A DNA stretch of 64,000 bases from Opitutia bacterium (lineage in GTDB: Bacteria > Verrucomicrobiota > Verrucomicrobiia > Opitutales > Opitutaceae): the NCBI GenBank assembly GCA_947472765.1, contig CANJCM010000002.1:58420-122419 (forward strand), written 5' to 3'. The notes beneath the pieces are model-generated. The model was not told where the DNA came from. It ran no database searches and saw only the letters and a list, made by a program, of their open reading frames with translations. The position numbers and the translations under genes are program-made. The number at the start of each line of letters is the position of its first letter. Position 1 is the stretch's first letter. Below, piece after piece: positions 42,825-51,597 of this stretch.

Positions 42825-43280
42825 ATGGCTGCGAAAATCAGCACCACGCCCCACGCCCCGGTGCGGCAATTCTCCGTCTTCGCCGAGAATCGATTGGGAC
42901 GGCTGCATGACCTGATCAGCATGCTCAAGCGGCACAATGTTCACGTCATGGGCATCACGGTCCTCGACACCACCGACAGCGCGATCGTGCGCTTCGTGGT
43001 CGACGATCCCGACGCGACCCGCGAGCTGCTGGTGAACAATGATTTTCCCTACGTCGAATGCAGTGTGCTGGCGGTGGAAATTGCCGACGAGTCGCAACTC
43101 CAGGGCATCCTCGCCGCGCTCTTCGAGGCGGAGATCAACATCCATTATATCTACAGCTTCCTGAAGCGTCCCGACGGCAAGTGCGCCGTCGCGATCAACG
43201 CCGAGGACGACGACGTCGCCGCGCAAGCCCTGTCGACGCGCGGCTTCAAGATCCTCACGCAGCGCGACGTCTCGCGTTGA
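42825..43280 (+). CDS. ACT domain-containing protein
   Basis: A 151-residue protein with two ACT-like modules (residues about 14-80 and 82-148): 'QFSVFAENRLGRLHDLISML', then 'VLAVEIADESQLQGILAALFEAEINIHYIYSF' in order. This is the tandem-ACT protein family that binds small amino acids to control metabolic enzymes; no catalytic domain is fused. The ATG at 42825 is taken because the upstream frame overlaps the CDF gene start. No regulated partner is adjacent. Confidence 0.85.
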   Translation: MAAKISTTPHAPVRQFSVFAENRLGRLHDLISMLKRHNVHVMGITVLDTTDSAIVRFVVDDPDATRELLVNNDFPYVECSVLAVEIADESQLQGILAALFEAEINIHYIYSFLKRPDGKCAVAINAEDDDVAAQALSTRGFKILTQRDVSR

Positions 43281-43295
43281 AACTCGAAGCCTCGG

Positions 43296-43382
43296 TGCAG
43301 CCCGGTCCGTGAGGACAGGGAGCTCTGCCTGGAGTGGTCCCGCCGCTCACGCAGCGGGCTACAAAGGCAAATCAGGGTTGGC
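43296..43382 (-). repeat. Dispersed two-hairpin element, copy B (partial)
   Basis: Reverse-oriented copy: GTCCGTGAGGACAGG and CCCGCCGCTCACGCAGCGGG hairpins are present, the terminal repeats are lost. It sits in the gap between the ACT gene and the DUF3299-like gene. Confidence 0.7.
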
Positions 43383-43383
43383 T

Positions 43384-43436
43384 TCCGCAAAACCGCCCCG
43401 CGGTTTTGCCCAGGCGCCGGCGCAGCCGGCGCCTAG
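43384..43436. repeat. Two adjacent palindromes before the DUF3299-like stop
   Basis: GCAAAACC..GGTTTTGC (43387-43409) and AGGCGCCGGC..GCCGGCGCCT (about 43411-43433) lie side by side. They may act as a transcript end for the minus-strand operon although no U-tract follows. Confidence 0.5.
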
Positions 43437-43987
43437 CCCTGCACTTCGCCCATCTTCTCGCCCTCGAGTTCGTAGAGGCCGGTCATGTAACCGTTCTCGA
43501 ACATCGCGCCGACCTTCAGCACGCCGTAGAACGAAACCGGGATGTCCATGAGGGGCTGCACGCCCTTCTTCATCTTCACGATCACCCATTCGTTCATGTT
43601 CGGCACGCCACCGAAGCAGCACGCCATCGTGTTGCGCATGAGCAGGAATTCCGTGACGAGGCCCTTTTCCATCTTCACCGGGACCATGTAGCCCGTGACG
43701 ATCGCTTTCTTGCCATTCCACGCCTTCACCGGCGCGGGAATCTGTTCCTCGCCGGTCGGCGGCTTGACGTTCGGCGCGGCCAGCGGATCGAAGGTCGGAG
43801 GCGTGAAACTATAGGAAGCGAGCTGCTCGAACCCGAGCTTCAGGTAACCATTTTCCACCTCGGGCGGCGGCACGGCGGCGGGCGGTGCCACGGGATTCAA
43901 CAACACGCCGGACAATTCCTCGGCCGCGTATCCCGCGGAAGCAACCGTCAGGAGGAGGGCAAGGACCGTGACGCGCGTCGATTTCAT
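43433..43987 (-). CDS. Exported DUF3299-like protein, copy 1
   Basis: A 184-residue protein with a signal peptide (about residues 1-21, ending 'AGYAAE'). Conserved features: 'IVTGYMVPVKMEKGLVTEFLLMRNTMACCFGG' read in order, 'NEWVIVKM' and 'GVLKVGAMFENGYMTGLYEL'. The Cys-Cys pair in 'MACCFGG' is the likely metal or redox site of the family. It pairs with a paralogue at 44194-44748 and a MacB/Lol-type ABC exporter on the same strand. It is last in a group that starts with the ATPase. Confidence 0.75.
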   Translation of the reverse strand: MKSTRVTVLALLLTVASAGYAAEELSGVLLNPVAPPAAVPPPEVENGYLKLGFEQLASYSFTPPTFDPLAAPNVKPPTGEEQIPAPVKAWNGKKAIVTGYMVPVKMEKGLVTEFLLMRNTMACCFGGVPNMNEWVIVKMKKGVQPLMDIPVSFYGVLKVGAMFENGYMTGLYELEGEKMGEVQG

Positions 43988-44052
43988 CGTGGGTCGAACG
44001 TAGCCATCGCATCCCATCCGTCAAAAGGGAATTTGTCCGGCCCGCGCTGGCT

Positions 44053-44155
44053 TGGTAGCCCGCTGCGTGAGCAGCGGGACGGCTTTAGGCGCAGCGATGG
44101 AGAAATCCCTGTCCTCACGGACAGGGCCACGCCGAACCGCTGAACTTTGGAAGCA
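44053..44155 (+). repeat. Dispersed two-hairpin element, copy C
   Basis: Both hairpins are intact (CCCGCTGCGTGAGCAGCGGG and CCCTGTCCTCACGGACAGGG); the right terminal repeat survives only in part ('TGAACTTTGGAAGCA'). It sits inside the DUF3299/ABC locus, between the two paralogues. Confidence 0.75.
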
Positions 44156-44193
44156 CCTTCTGGCACGCCGCGCGGTTAGCCCACGGTTCAGAT

Positions 44194-44748
44194 TTACAGC
44201 AGATATTCCGGGACCACGCGGTCCACGGCGAACTCGTAGATGGCCACGAGGTAGCCGTTTTCGAACACCGGCCCGACTTTGAGGACCCCAAAGAACGAGA
44301 TGGGGAGAAGGGTCTGCGCCCGGACCCCGCCGGGCACTTTCACGATAATCCATTCGTTGATCGTGGGCTCATTGGTATTGCCCTTCGCAATCGTGAACTG
44401 CGTCAGGAGCAGCTCCGTGACGAGTCCGCGCTCCGACTTCAGCGGCAGCATGTAGCCGGTGACTGCGGTCTTGCGGCCGTGCCAGCGTTTCACCCGTTCG
44501 GGAATCTGCGCGTCGATCGCGGCGAGGTCGTAGGTGCTGTCGGCCTTTCGTGGAGGCGGAGTAATCGGAAACGACGCGAGCAAATCGAATCCAAGCTTCA
44601 GATGCCCGTCGATCAATTGAGGGAATGCGGACGATTCACCCGCCGTCACGACCGGAACGAGGCTCCAAAGGCAGACCGCGCCAAACAGCGATTCAAAGCG
44701 CCATAGGATCCGACCATACGAACCAAACAACCGCCGAAAGGAATTCAC
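44194..44748 (-). CDS. Exported DUF3299-like protein, copy 2
   Basis: A 184-residue paralogue of the downstream copy, the same length, with an N-terminal hydrophobic segment (about residues 20-35). 'AVTGYMLPLKSERGLVTELLLTQF' matches copy 1's 'IVTGYMVPVKMEKGLVTEFLLM', and 'PISFFGVLKVGPVFENGYLVAIYEF' matches its C-terminus. The Cys-Cys pair is replaced by 'TIAKGNTNEPTINEW', so this copy cannot bind metal or react the same way. Its start overlaps the permease stop by 4 bp, showing coupled translation. Confidence 0.8.
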   Translation of the reverse strand: MNSFRRLFGSYGRILWRFESLFGAVCLWSLVPVVTAGESSAFPQLIDGHLKLGFDLLASFPITPPPRKADSTYDLAAIDAQIPERVKRWHGRKTAVTGYMLPLKSERGLVTELLLTQFTIAKGNTNEPTINEWIIVKVPGGVRAQTLLPISFFGVLKVGPVFENGYLVAIYEFAVDRVVPEYLL

Positions 44749-45950
44749 GACACCGGTGCCAGCGTCTCCGCGACCGGTGTCCGATAAGCTTTAAACGCCG
44801 GAACCACCCCGCCGAGCGCGCAAAGTATAATCATCGCCACCGGACAAATCCACAACACGGGGTGACGCGCCGTCACGTCGAGGACCACGCCGGTCTGAGC
44901 CCGAATCACTTTGGCGACGCCGACCAGCAGGGCGAAATAGATGCCGAAGCCAAGCGTCGCACCCAGCGCGCCGATGCAGGCGGCTTCGGCGACCACCGCC
45001 CCGAAGATGGTCCGCCGCCGGGCGCCGAGCGCACGGAGGATCGCGAGATCGCGGCGGCGCGCGCTCATCGAGTTGTAGATGCTCGCCAGCACCGAACCCG
45101 CGGCGACGACGGCGACGAGATAGGCGACCAACGCGAGCACTTGGTCGAACCAGGAAATTTTACCGAACAGTTCCGCGATGATCGCCGCCACGGGCCAGGC
45201 GAAGGTGAGCCGGTTGCCCTGCTTGTTGTACATCATGTCCAGCATCGGTCCGGCCGCCTGGGAGCGCAGTTGCACGAGCACGGCGCTGATGTCGTTCGCC
45301 GCCTTCGGGTCGTGGCCCGCCATCGTCTGCACGCCGCGGAGCGGAATCCAGATCACGCGATCCGCCGGCGTGTTCGTCGGCTGGAGGATGCCGCTGACGA
45401 CGAACTCGTCGGCGTGCTTGTTCTGCGGGTCGAACGCGAGCCCATGGTAGGGATTGAACCGGTCGCCGACCTTCAGCCCGAGTTTCTCCGCGGCAAAACT
45501 GCCGGCCACGGCTTCGCGGCCTTCGAGGGCAAAGAGTTTTCCGCCGGGTTGAACCGCGAACATTTTGCCGGGCGCATATTCGATTTGCTCGAAGAGCGTC
45601 GGGATCGTGCCGACGATGCGGTAGCCGCGCAGGTTGTCGCCGACCGCGATCGGAATCGCCGCCTTCACCATCGGAAGCCGCCGCACCTGTTCGAAGTCCG
45701 TGGGTGCCACATTGCCCGGCGAGGCCTCCATGTGAAAAATTGCATTGAGGACGAGCTGCAGCTTCGAACCGCGCGCCCCGAGCACCGCATCGAAGCCCGA
45801 GGTCGTCTGCGTGAAGGTGGTCTGCGACTGCGTCTTCACCACCCAGACGCACATCAACAGGCCGCACGCGAGCGCGATGCCGCCCGCCGTGACAATCGTC
45901 GACAGCAGATGCTGCCGGAGGGAGCGGTAGATGATGAGCGGGAGAGCCAC
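44745..45950 (-). CDS. MacB/LolE-type ABC transporter permease
   Basis: A 401-residue permease with the MacB/FtsX architecture: one N-terminal helix (about 15-37), a long periplasmic domain (about 38-270) and three C-terminal helices (about 280-305, 330-355, 370-390). 'ILRALGARRRTIFGAVVAEA' (near 315) is the conserved cytoplasmic coupling loop. Such permeases push substrates out by mechanotransmission rather than transport through the membrane. It is followed without a gap by a DUF3299-like gene and preceded by the ATPase. Confidence 0.9.
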   Translation of the reverse strand: MALPLIIYRSLRQHLLSTIVTAGGIALACGLLMCVWVVKTQSQTTFTQTTSGFDAVLGARGSKLQLVLNAIFHMEASPGNVAPTDFEQVRRLPMVKAAIPIAVGDNLRGYRIVGTIPTLFEQIEYAPGKMFAVQPGGKLFALEGREAVAGSFAAEKLGLKVGDRFNPYHGLAFDPQNKHADEFVVSGILQPTNTPADRVIWIPLRGVQTMAGHDPKAANDISAVLVQLRSQAAGPMLDMMYNKQGNRLTFAWPVAAIIAELFGKISWFDQVLALVAYLVAVVAAGSVLASIYNSMSARRRDLAILRALGARRRTIFGAVVAEAACIGALGATLGFGIYFALLVGVAKVIRAQTGVVLDVTARHPVLWICPVAMIILCALGGVVPAFKAYRTPVAETLAPVS

Positions 45951-45995
45951 GGGGATTCGAACGAGGAGGTATAGCGGGCGGCGGAGACGGAGCGC

Positions 45996-46691
45996 CTAGG
46001 TGGCGGGACCGGACGATGCCCGGGCGACGACTGCGACTTTATTGATGTCCGCAAAGTCGCGGCGGAGGTCGAACTGCTGCAGCACTTCCTCGTCGTGACT
46101 CACGAGCAGGAGCGCGGAGCCCACTTCCTTGCTCACCTCGCGAATCAGCGCCAGCGCCTCGCGCGCATGCTTGCGGTCGAGATTGCCGGTCGGCTCATCC
46201 GCGAGCACGAGCCGCGGCCGGTTCGCCAGCGCCCGGGCCACGGCGACGCGCTGCTGCTGGCCGGTGGAGAGTTGGTGCGGGAAATGATCCAGCCGGTGTC
46301 CCAGGCCGACACGCTGCAAGGTGCGCCGCGCATGGTCGCGATCCGCGCCGCCGGGGCCGAAGGACATCCCCAGGACCACGTTTTCGATCACGGTGAAGCC
46401 CTGGAGCAGGTTGAAGGTCTGAAAAATGTACCCGAGCTTGTCGGCCCGCATGCGATCCCGCTTGGACTCACTGAGGGCCGTCATCTCCTGGCCGTCGATT
46501 GCGACTTGGCCCGAATCCGCCGCGAGGATCCCGGCGATCAGGTTGAGAAACGTCGTCTTTCCCGATCCGCTTTCCCCGCGCAACGCGAGTTGTTCGCCGG
46601 CTCCGAGCGAGAAGCCCGGCACGTTCACGATGTCCACGCGCTCCCCGTCCGGCGAAACAAACGACTTCTTCAGATCGGTGACAGCCAGCAT
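45996..46691 (-). CDS. LolD/MacB-type ABC transporter ATP-binding protein
   Basis: A 231-residue ATPase. Walker A is '[11 protein letters not shown]' (near residue 38), the signature '[19 protein letters not shown]' (near 140), Walker B '[12 protein letters not shown]' (near 162) and the H-loop His in 'LLVSHD' (near 197). The 'TGNLD' form is typical of the LolD/MacB branch. Its permease follows 45 bp downstream. Together they would drive the two exported DUF3299-like proteins, or be driven to serve the same substrate. Confidence 0.93.
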   Translation of the reverse strand: MLAVTDLKKSFVSPDGERVDIVNVPGFSLGAGEQLALRGESGSGKTTFLNLIAGILAADSGQVAIDGQEMTALSESKRDRMRADKLGYIFQTFNLLQGFTVIENVVLGMSFGPGGADRDHARRTLQRVGLGHRLDHFPHQLSTGQQQRVAVARALANRPRLVLADEPTGNLDRKHAREALALIREVSKEVGSALLLVSHDEEVLQQFDLRRDFADINKVAVVARASSGPAT

Positions 46692-46788
46692 GGCGACAGC
46701 AGTGATTCACAAACCTTGGCAGAGGAACACGAAAAAACCCAAGGCGATTTCTTGCAGCCGGCGTCTCGCTTGACGCGTATCTACTGGG

Positions 46789-47286
46789 ATGACCGGCCCC
46801 GCGACTCCGCCGCCACCCACCTTCTGGCAGCGCCGGGTGATGGCACCGTTGCGCGCGCAGCTCACGCAGGGCGTCACCCCGGAACGTCTGGCGCTGACGA
46901 TCGGTGTCGGCACGGCCTGCTCGCTGCTCCCGTTCCTCGGCTTCACTTCGCTGCTCAATCTCGGCGTGGGCCTCGCCCTGCGACTCAACCAGCCGATCCT
47001 GCAAACGCTCAACCAGGCGCTCGGCCCATTGCAGCTTGCCCTCATCCTCGGCTACGTGCGCGTCGGTGAATGGTTGTGGCAGGCGCCGCCCATGCCGATT
47101 TCTCCGGCGACAATCATTGCCTCCTTCCGGGAAGATCCGGGCGCCTTTTTGACGCGCTTCGGCTGGACGGGGGTTCACGCGGCGAGTGCGTGGGTTCTGA
47201 GCGTACCGCTGATCGTGGCCGCAATCTACTTTCCGCTCCGGCCCGTGCTGCGGCGGTTCGGTGCCCGAGGAACATCCCGCCCGTAA
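46789..47286 (+). CDS. DUF2062 family membrane protein
   Basis: A 165-residue protein with two or three transmembrane segments: 'ALTIGVGTACSLLPFLGFTSLLNLGVGLALRLN' (about 35-67, one or two helices) and 'AASAWVLSVPLIVAAIYFPLRPVL' (about 131-155). 'GVTPERLAL' followed by 'LLPFLG' and 'LRLNQPI' is the DUF2062 pattern. The function is unknown. It is divergent from the ABC operon, and is followed by a repeat-rich stretch. Confidence 0.85.
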   Translation: MTGPATPPPPTFWQRRVMAPLRAQLTQGVTPERLALTIGVGTACSLLPFLGFTSLLNLGVGLALRLNQPILQTLNQALGPLQLALILGYVRVGEWLWQAPPMPISPATIIASFREDPGAFLTRFGWTGVHAASAWVLSVPLIVAAIYFPLRPVLRRFGARGTSRP

Positions 47287-47339
47287 GCACCCTCGTCACG
47301 GAACCATGCAGGGGAGACGTTTCGCGAACGTCACTCCAA

Positions 47340-47466
47340 CCTTGGATTCCGAAGTTGGCGTCGTAGCCCGCTGCGTGAGCAGCGGGACGACTTCATGCAG
47401 AGCGATCGAGAAATCCCTGTCCTCACGGACAGGGCCACACCGAGCCAATCAACTTCCGAATCCAAG
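47340..47466 (+). repeat. Dispersed two-hairpin element, copy D (best preserved ends)
   Basis: 127 bp. Terminal inverted repeats CTTGGATTCCGAAGTTG (left) and AACTTCCGAATCCAAG (right) match over 16 bp with one mismatch; the two core hairpins lie inside. With copy E (128 bp) it defines the full element. Confidence 0.85.
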
Positions 47467-47476
47467 CTAATGGTAA

Positions 47477-47502
47477 TCTTGCTCGTGCTCGAACGAGCAA
47501 GA
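47477..47502. repeat. Perfect 10-bp palindrome
   Basis: TCTTGCTCGT/ACGAGCAAGA arms with a 6-nt centre, about 10 bp after copy D. There is no U-tract. Confidence 0.6.
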
Positions 47503-47545
47503 CTATGATAACGAGCACGAGGAAGCGGAGAGTTACCGAGAGGGG

Positions 47546-47615
47546 TAGGGCTGGCGCTCGTCGCCAGGCTACGTCCTCCAGTCGCGAAGCGGCCCGGCGA
47601 CGAGCGCCGGCCCTA
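47546..47615. repeat. Inverted-repeat element with 20-bp arms
   Basis: Left arm 47546-47565 (TAGGGCTGGCGCTCGTCGCC) and right arm 47596-47615 (GGCGACGAGCGCCGGCCCTA) match 19 of 20. The right arm resembles the palindrome at 13625-13648. It lies upstream of prpB. Confidence 0.7.
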
Positions 47616-47672
47616 CATTCCACGGCATGGCTCCGGCTCGACACCGCCAGAGGCGCGTTTCAACTTGAGCGC

Positions 47673-48557
47673 GTGAGTCTCTACCCCACTCCGGGCGCGC
47701 GTTTCCGCGCCGCGCTGGCCGCCGAACGCCCCCTGCAGATTGCGGGCGTGATCAACGCGTACGCCGCGTTGCTCGCCCAACGGGCCGGGTTTCAAGCGTT
47801 GTACCTCTCCGGGGCGGGCGTGGCCAATGCCTCCCTCGGCCTTCCAGATCTTGGAATGACGTCGCTGGATGACGTCCTCACGGATGCGCGTCGGATCACG
47901 AGCCGGGTGGATCTGCCGCTGCTCGTGGACATCGACACGGGTTGGGGCCACGCCTTCAACATCGCCCGCACCATCCGGGAACTCGGCCGGGCGGGCGTGG
48001 CGGCCGTGCATCTCGAGGATCAAGTTGCCGCCAAACGCTGCGGACACCGGCCCGGCAAGGAACTCGTGAGCACCTCCGAGATGTGCGATCGTCTGCGCGC
48101 CGCCGTCGACGCGAAGCACGATCCGGATTTCGTCATCATGGCGCGGACCGACGCCGCGGCCAACGAGGGCGTGCCGGCCGCGATCGCCCGCGCGCAAGCC
48201 TACATCGCCGCCGGCGCCGACATGATTTTTGCCGAGGCCCTCACGAGCCTGGCGGATTACCGGCTGTTCACGGGGTCGGTGAAGGTCCCGGTACTGGCGA
48301 ACATCACGGAGTTCGGTCGCACGCCCTTGTTCACCGTCGAGGAACTGCGCGCCGCCGGGATCGCCATGGCGCTTTATCCGCTGTCGGCGTTTCGCGCGAT
48401 GAATGCCGCGGCCCGCGACACCTACGCGGCGTTGCGGCGCGACGGCACGGCGAAGGGCGTGGTCGATCGCATGCAAACGCGCACCGAACTTTACGACGTC
48501 CTTGGCTACGAAGCGTACGAGCAGAAGCTCGACCAGCTCTTCAAGGCCCAACCCTGA
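47673..48557 (+). CDS. prpB: Methylisocitrate lyase
   Basis: A 294-residue enzyme splitting 2-methylisocitrate into pyruvate and succinate. The PEP-mutase/isocitrate-lyase barrel shows '[12 protein letters not shown]' (near 77-88), the Mg-binding '[23 protein letters not shown]' in order with the catalytic 'KRCGH' (near 118), and '[10 protein letters not shown]' (near 153). A GTG start at 47673 gives the normal beginning '[11 protein letters not shown]'; the upstream frame reads through repeats. It is first in prpBCD. Confidence 0.94.
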   Translation: MSLYPTPGARFRAALAAERPLQIAGVINAYAALLAQRAGFQALYLSGAGVANASLGLPDLGMTSLDDVLTDARRITSRVDLPLLVDIDTGWGHAFNIARTIRELGRAGVAAVHLEDQVAAKRCGHRPGKELVSTSEMCDRLRAAVDAKHDPDFVIMARTDAAANEGVPAAIARAQAYIAAGADMIFAEALTSLADYRLFTGSVKVPVLANITEFGRTPLFTVEELRAAGIAMALYPLSAFRAMNAAARDTYAALRRDGTAKGVVDRMQTRTELYDVLGYEAYEQKLDQLFKAQP

Positions 48558-48594
48558 CGAGTCCGACCCGCGATTCGCCGAACCCCCACCGACC

Positions 48595-49764
48595 ATGTCG
48601 AACGTCACACCAAATCCGGCGAAGGTGAAAAAGTCCGTCGCCCTCTCCGGCGTCCCGGCCGGCAACACCGCCATCTGCACGGTCGGCCACAGCGGGAACG
48701 ATCTCCATTATCGCGGCTACGACATCAACGACCTGGCCAGCCAGGCCACCTATGAGGAGGTCGCCCATCTGCTGATTCACGGCCATCTGCCGAATCGCGC
48801 CGAACTCGAAGCCTATCGCACGCGGCTCATGTCGTTTCGCGGATTGTCCGCCCCGTTGCGCGCCATCCTCGAACAGCTTCCAGCCAGTTCCCATCCGATG
48901 GGCGTCCTGCGCACCGGTTGCTCGGCCATCGGCGCGATTCACCCGGAGCAAGCGCCGGCGGGCAGTGCGATGCCGACGGACTTCGTGGCGGCGCGGGAAA
49001 TCGCGGACCGTCTCGTGGCCTCGATGCCCGCGATGCTGTTCTACTGGCATCACTTCGCGACCAGCGGTCGGCGGATCGAGGTCGAATCCGACGAACCGTC
49101 CCTCGCCGGCCACATCCTCCGGCTGCTGCACCAACGCACACCGTCAGTCCTGCACACCCGCGCTCTCGACCGGTCGCTGATTCTCTACGCCGAGCACGAG
49201 TTCAACGCCTCGACCTTCACCGCCCGGGTCATCGCGGGCACCGGTTCCGGAATGTACTCCTGCGTCACGGGCGCGATCGGCGCCTTGCGCGGCCCGAAGC
49301 ACGGTGGGGCCAACGAAGTCGCCCACGAAATCCAGTTGCGCTATCGTTCGGCCGATGAGGCGGAGGCCGACATTCGGGCGCGAGTGGCCCGCCGCGAGAT
49401 CGTGATCGGATTCGGCCATCCCGTTTACACGATCAGCGATCCCCGCAATGCGATCATCAAGGAGATTGCCCGCGAACTGTGCGTCGACAGCGGTCGCACG
49501 GAGCTCTTCGCGATCTGCGAGCGGATCGAAACCGTCATGTGGGAGCTGAAGAAAATGTTCCCGAACCTCGATTGGTTCAGCGCTCCGGCCTACGACATGA
49601 TGGGCGTGCCGACTTCGATGTTCACCCCGCTCTTCGTCATGGCCCGCACCGCCGGCTGGTGCGCCCACGTGCTCGAACAGCGCGAGGACGGAAAGATCAT
49701 CCGGCCGAGCGCCAACTACACCGGTCCGGAGGAACGGCCCTTCGTGCCGCTGGACCAGCGGTAG
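48595..49764 (+). CDS. prpC: 2-methylcitrate synthase
   Basis: A 389-residue citrate synthase-fold enzyme joining propionyl-CoA and oxaloacetate. '[32 protein letters not shown]' (residues 18-49, read in order) is the methylcitrate-synthase N-terminus. '[17 protein letters not shown]' holds the catalytic His (near 205), '[15 protein letters not shown]' a second (near 230) and '[10 protein letters not shown]' the catalytic Asp (near 335). The start ATG is 37 bp after prpB. It is separated from prpD by 175 bp containing short repeats. Confidence 0.95.
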   Translation: MSNVTPNPAKVKKSVALSGVPAGNTAICTVGHSGNDLHYRGYDINDLASQATYEEVAHLLIHGHLPNRAELEAYRTRLMSFRGLSAPLRAILEQLPASSHPMGVLRTGCSAIGAIHPEQAPAGSAMPTDFVAAREIADRLVASMPAMLFYWHHFATSGRRIEVESDEPSLAGHILRLLHQRTPSVLHTRALDRSLILYAEHEFNASTFTARVIAGTGSGMYSCVTGAIGALRGPKHGGANEVAHEIQLRYRSADEAEADIRARVARREIVIGFGHPVYTISDPRNAIIKEIARELCVDSGRTELFAICERIETVMWELKKMFPNLDWFSAPAYDMMGVPTSMFTPLFVMARTAGWCAHVLEQREDGKIIRPSANYTGPEERPFVPLDQR

Positions 49765-49773
49765 CAGAACTGT

Positions 49774-49835
49774 GTTTGGAGTTTGGGGTTTGGAGTTTGG
49801 GGTTCTGCGTTTTGCGTTTTGGGTTCTGGGCGCTG
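49774..49835. repeat. TTTGG-rich imperfect tandem repeat
   Basis: The units TTTGGAGTTTGGGG and TTTTGCG recur ('tttggagtttggggtttggag', 'ttttgcgttttgggt') between prpC and prpD. After it, around 49898-49938, a second low-complexity stretch with CCATTC and GGCATT units follows. It holds no gene. Confidence 0.6.
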
Positions 49836-49939
49836 AGTGGGGAGGCATCTCGATCTTGGCGGAGCCGGCTGATTGCATGTAGTCCGAAGTCCGCCTTTCC
49901 CACTCGCCATTCTCCAATCGGCATTTGGCATTCACCATC

Positions 49940-51415
49940 GTGTCCTCCGCCATCTCCAACGTTCGCCCGCCATCTGATGCCTTGCTGACCGAGCTCGCCG
50001 ACTACGCGCTCAACTACCGCACGCCGAGCACCGAGGCCCTCGACACGGCCCGGTGGTGCCTCGCTGACACGCTCGCCTGCGGCATCCTGGCCCTCGCCTA
50101 TCCGGCCTGCACAAAGCTGCTCGGCCCAATCGTCCCGGGCGCAACGCTCCGTCCCGGCGCGAGAGTGCCCGGCACCCCCCACGAACTCGATCCCGTCCAG
50201 GCGGCCTTCAACATCGGCACCGTCGTTCGCTGGCTCGACTTCAACGACACGTGGCTCGCCGCGGAATGGGGCCATCCCTCGGACAACCTTGGCGCCATCC
50301 TCGCCGTGACCGACTGGCTGAGTCGCACGACGGCTACAGGGGCCGAACCTTGCGCGTTCAATTCCCCCCTCGGGAAGCGCACCGCTCCGCTCACGATGGC
50401 GGATGTGCTGCTCGCCATGGTGAAGGCTCACGAGATTCAGGGCGTGCTCGCGCTCGAGAACTCGTTCAACCGCGTGGGGCTGGATCATGTGCTCCTTGTG
50501 CGCGTCGCATCGACCGCCGTCTCCACCGCGCTGCTCGGCGGGACGCGCGATCAAATCATCAACGCACTTTCCCACGCGTGGCTCGACGGCTCTGCCCTCC
50601 GCACCTACCGGCACGCGCCAAATACCGGTTCACGCAAGTCCTGGGCGGCTGGCGACGCCACCAGCCGGGCCGTGCGACTCGCGCTGATCGCGATGACCGG
50701 CGAGATGGGTTATCCTTCCGCGCTGACGGCGAAGACGTGGGGATTTCAGGACGTCGCCTTCAAGGGCCAGGCACTTAAACTCGGCCGCCCGCTCGGCAGC
50801 TACGTGATGGAGCAAATCCTGTTCAAGATTTCGTTCCCGGCGGAGTTCCACGCCCAGACGGCGGTCGAATGCGCGGTGCGGTTGCATCCGCTGGTGCGCG
50901 ATCGGCTCGACGCGATTACGCGCATCGAGATCACGACGCATGAATCCGCCATTCGGATCATCGACAAGTCGGGTCCGCTGCATAACCCGGCCGACCGCGA
51001 TCATTGTCTGCAGTACATGACCGCCATCGGAATGATCCACGGGACTCTGACGGCAGAGCATTACGAAGATGCCGTGGCCGCCGATCCGCGGATTGACGCG
51101 CTCCGGGCCAAAATGGTGGTGACCGAGGAGAAGACGTACTCCCGCAGCTACCTCGATGCCGAACAGCGCTCGATCGCGAATGCCGTGAAGGTGTTCTTCC
51201 GCGACGGCACTTCCACCGAACGAATCGAGGTGCACTTCCCCATTGGACACCGCCGCCGGCGGGCCGAGGGTATTCCGGTCCTCAAGCAGAAGGCTCTCGC
51301 GGCATTCGCCGGCCACTATGGCGCCGAGAAAGCCAGCCAGTTGCTCGCACTCTTCGAAGATCGCACCGCGCTCGAGAAGATGCCGGTGAGCCAGTTCATG
51401 GACACGTTCGTCTGA
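49940..51415 (+). CDS. prpD: 2-methylcitrate dehydratase
   Basis: A 491-residue PrpD that dehydrates 2-methylcitrate to methylaconitate. It follows the E. coli sequence closely: 'LLGPIVPGA', '[22 protein letters not shown]' (near 84-105), 'GLDHVLLV' (near 185), '[32 protein letters not shown]' in order (near 215-245) and '[12 protein letters not shown]'. A GTG start at 49940 fits the alignment; an upstream TTG is also open. acnD/prpF and a PrpR regulator are not nearby. Confidence 0.95.
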   Translation: MSSAISNVRPPSDALLTELADYALNYRTPSTEALDTARWCLADTLACGILALAYPACTKLLGPIVPGATLRPGARVPGTPHELDPVQAAFNIGTVVRWLDFNDTWLAAEWGHPSDNLGAILAVTDWLSRTTATGAEPCAFNSPLGKRTAPLTMADVLLAMVKAHEIQGVLALENSFNRVGLDHVLLVRVASTAVSTALLGGTRDQIINALSHAWLDGSALRTYRHAPNTGSRKSWAAGDATSRAVRLALIAMTGEMGYPSALTAKTWGFQDVAFKGQALKLGRPLGSYVMEQILFKISFPAEFHAQTAVECAVRLHPLVRDRLDAITRIEITTHESAIRIIDKSGPLHNPADRDHCLQYMTAIGMIHGTLTAEHYEDAVAADPRIDALRAKMVVTEEKTYSRSYLDAEQRSIANAVKVFFRDGTSTERIEVHFPIGHRRRRAEGIPVLKQKALAAFAGHYGAEKASQLLALFEDRTALEKMPVSQFMDTFV

Positions 51416-51429
51416 GGTTTTCATCTAAT

Positions 51430-51557
51430 ACCTGGGTTCCGGAGTTAAACGGATTGGCGTGGCCCCGTCCGTGAGGACAGGGACTTCTTGATCGCTTCGC
51501 CTCAAGCCGTCCCGCTGCTCACGCAGCGGGCTACGAAGACAACTTCGAAATTCAGGT
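51430..51557 (-). repeat. Dispersed two-hairpin element, copy E (full length)
   Basis: 128 bp in reverse orientation with terminal repeats ACCTGGGTTCCGGAGTT (51430-51446) and AACTTCGAAATTCAGGT (51541-51557). Both core hairpins are intact. It lies between prpD and the ABC exporter. Confidence 0.85.
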
Positions 51558-51597
51558 CATAGATGACGACGGCGCCTGGACCGGGAACCCGGACCGG

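Larger units (their letters stand above)
47287..47672. other. 386-bp repeat-filled region upstream of prpB
   Basis: No gene. It consists of copy D, a 26-bp palindrome and the 70-bp inverted-repeat element. The prp promoter must lie in the last 57 bp or within these; no recognised operator or PrpR-like site is seen. Confidence 0.6.

Noticed and set aside
49774..49938. Possible CRISPR array between prpC and prpD
   Set aside because: The repeats are short, irregular and contiguous without spacers of constant length.
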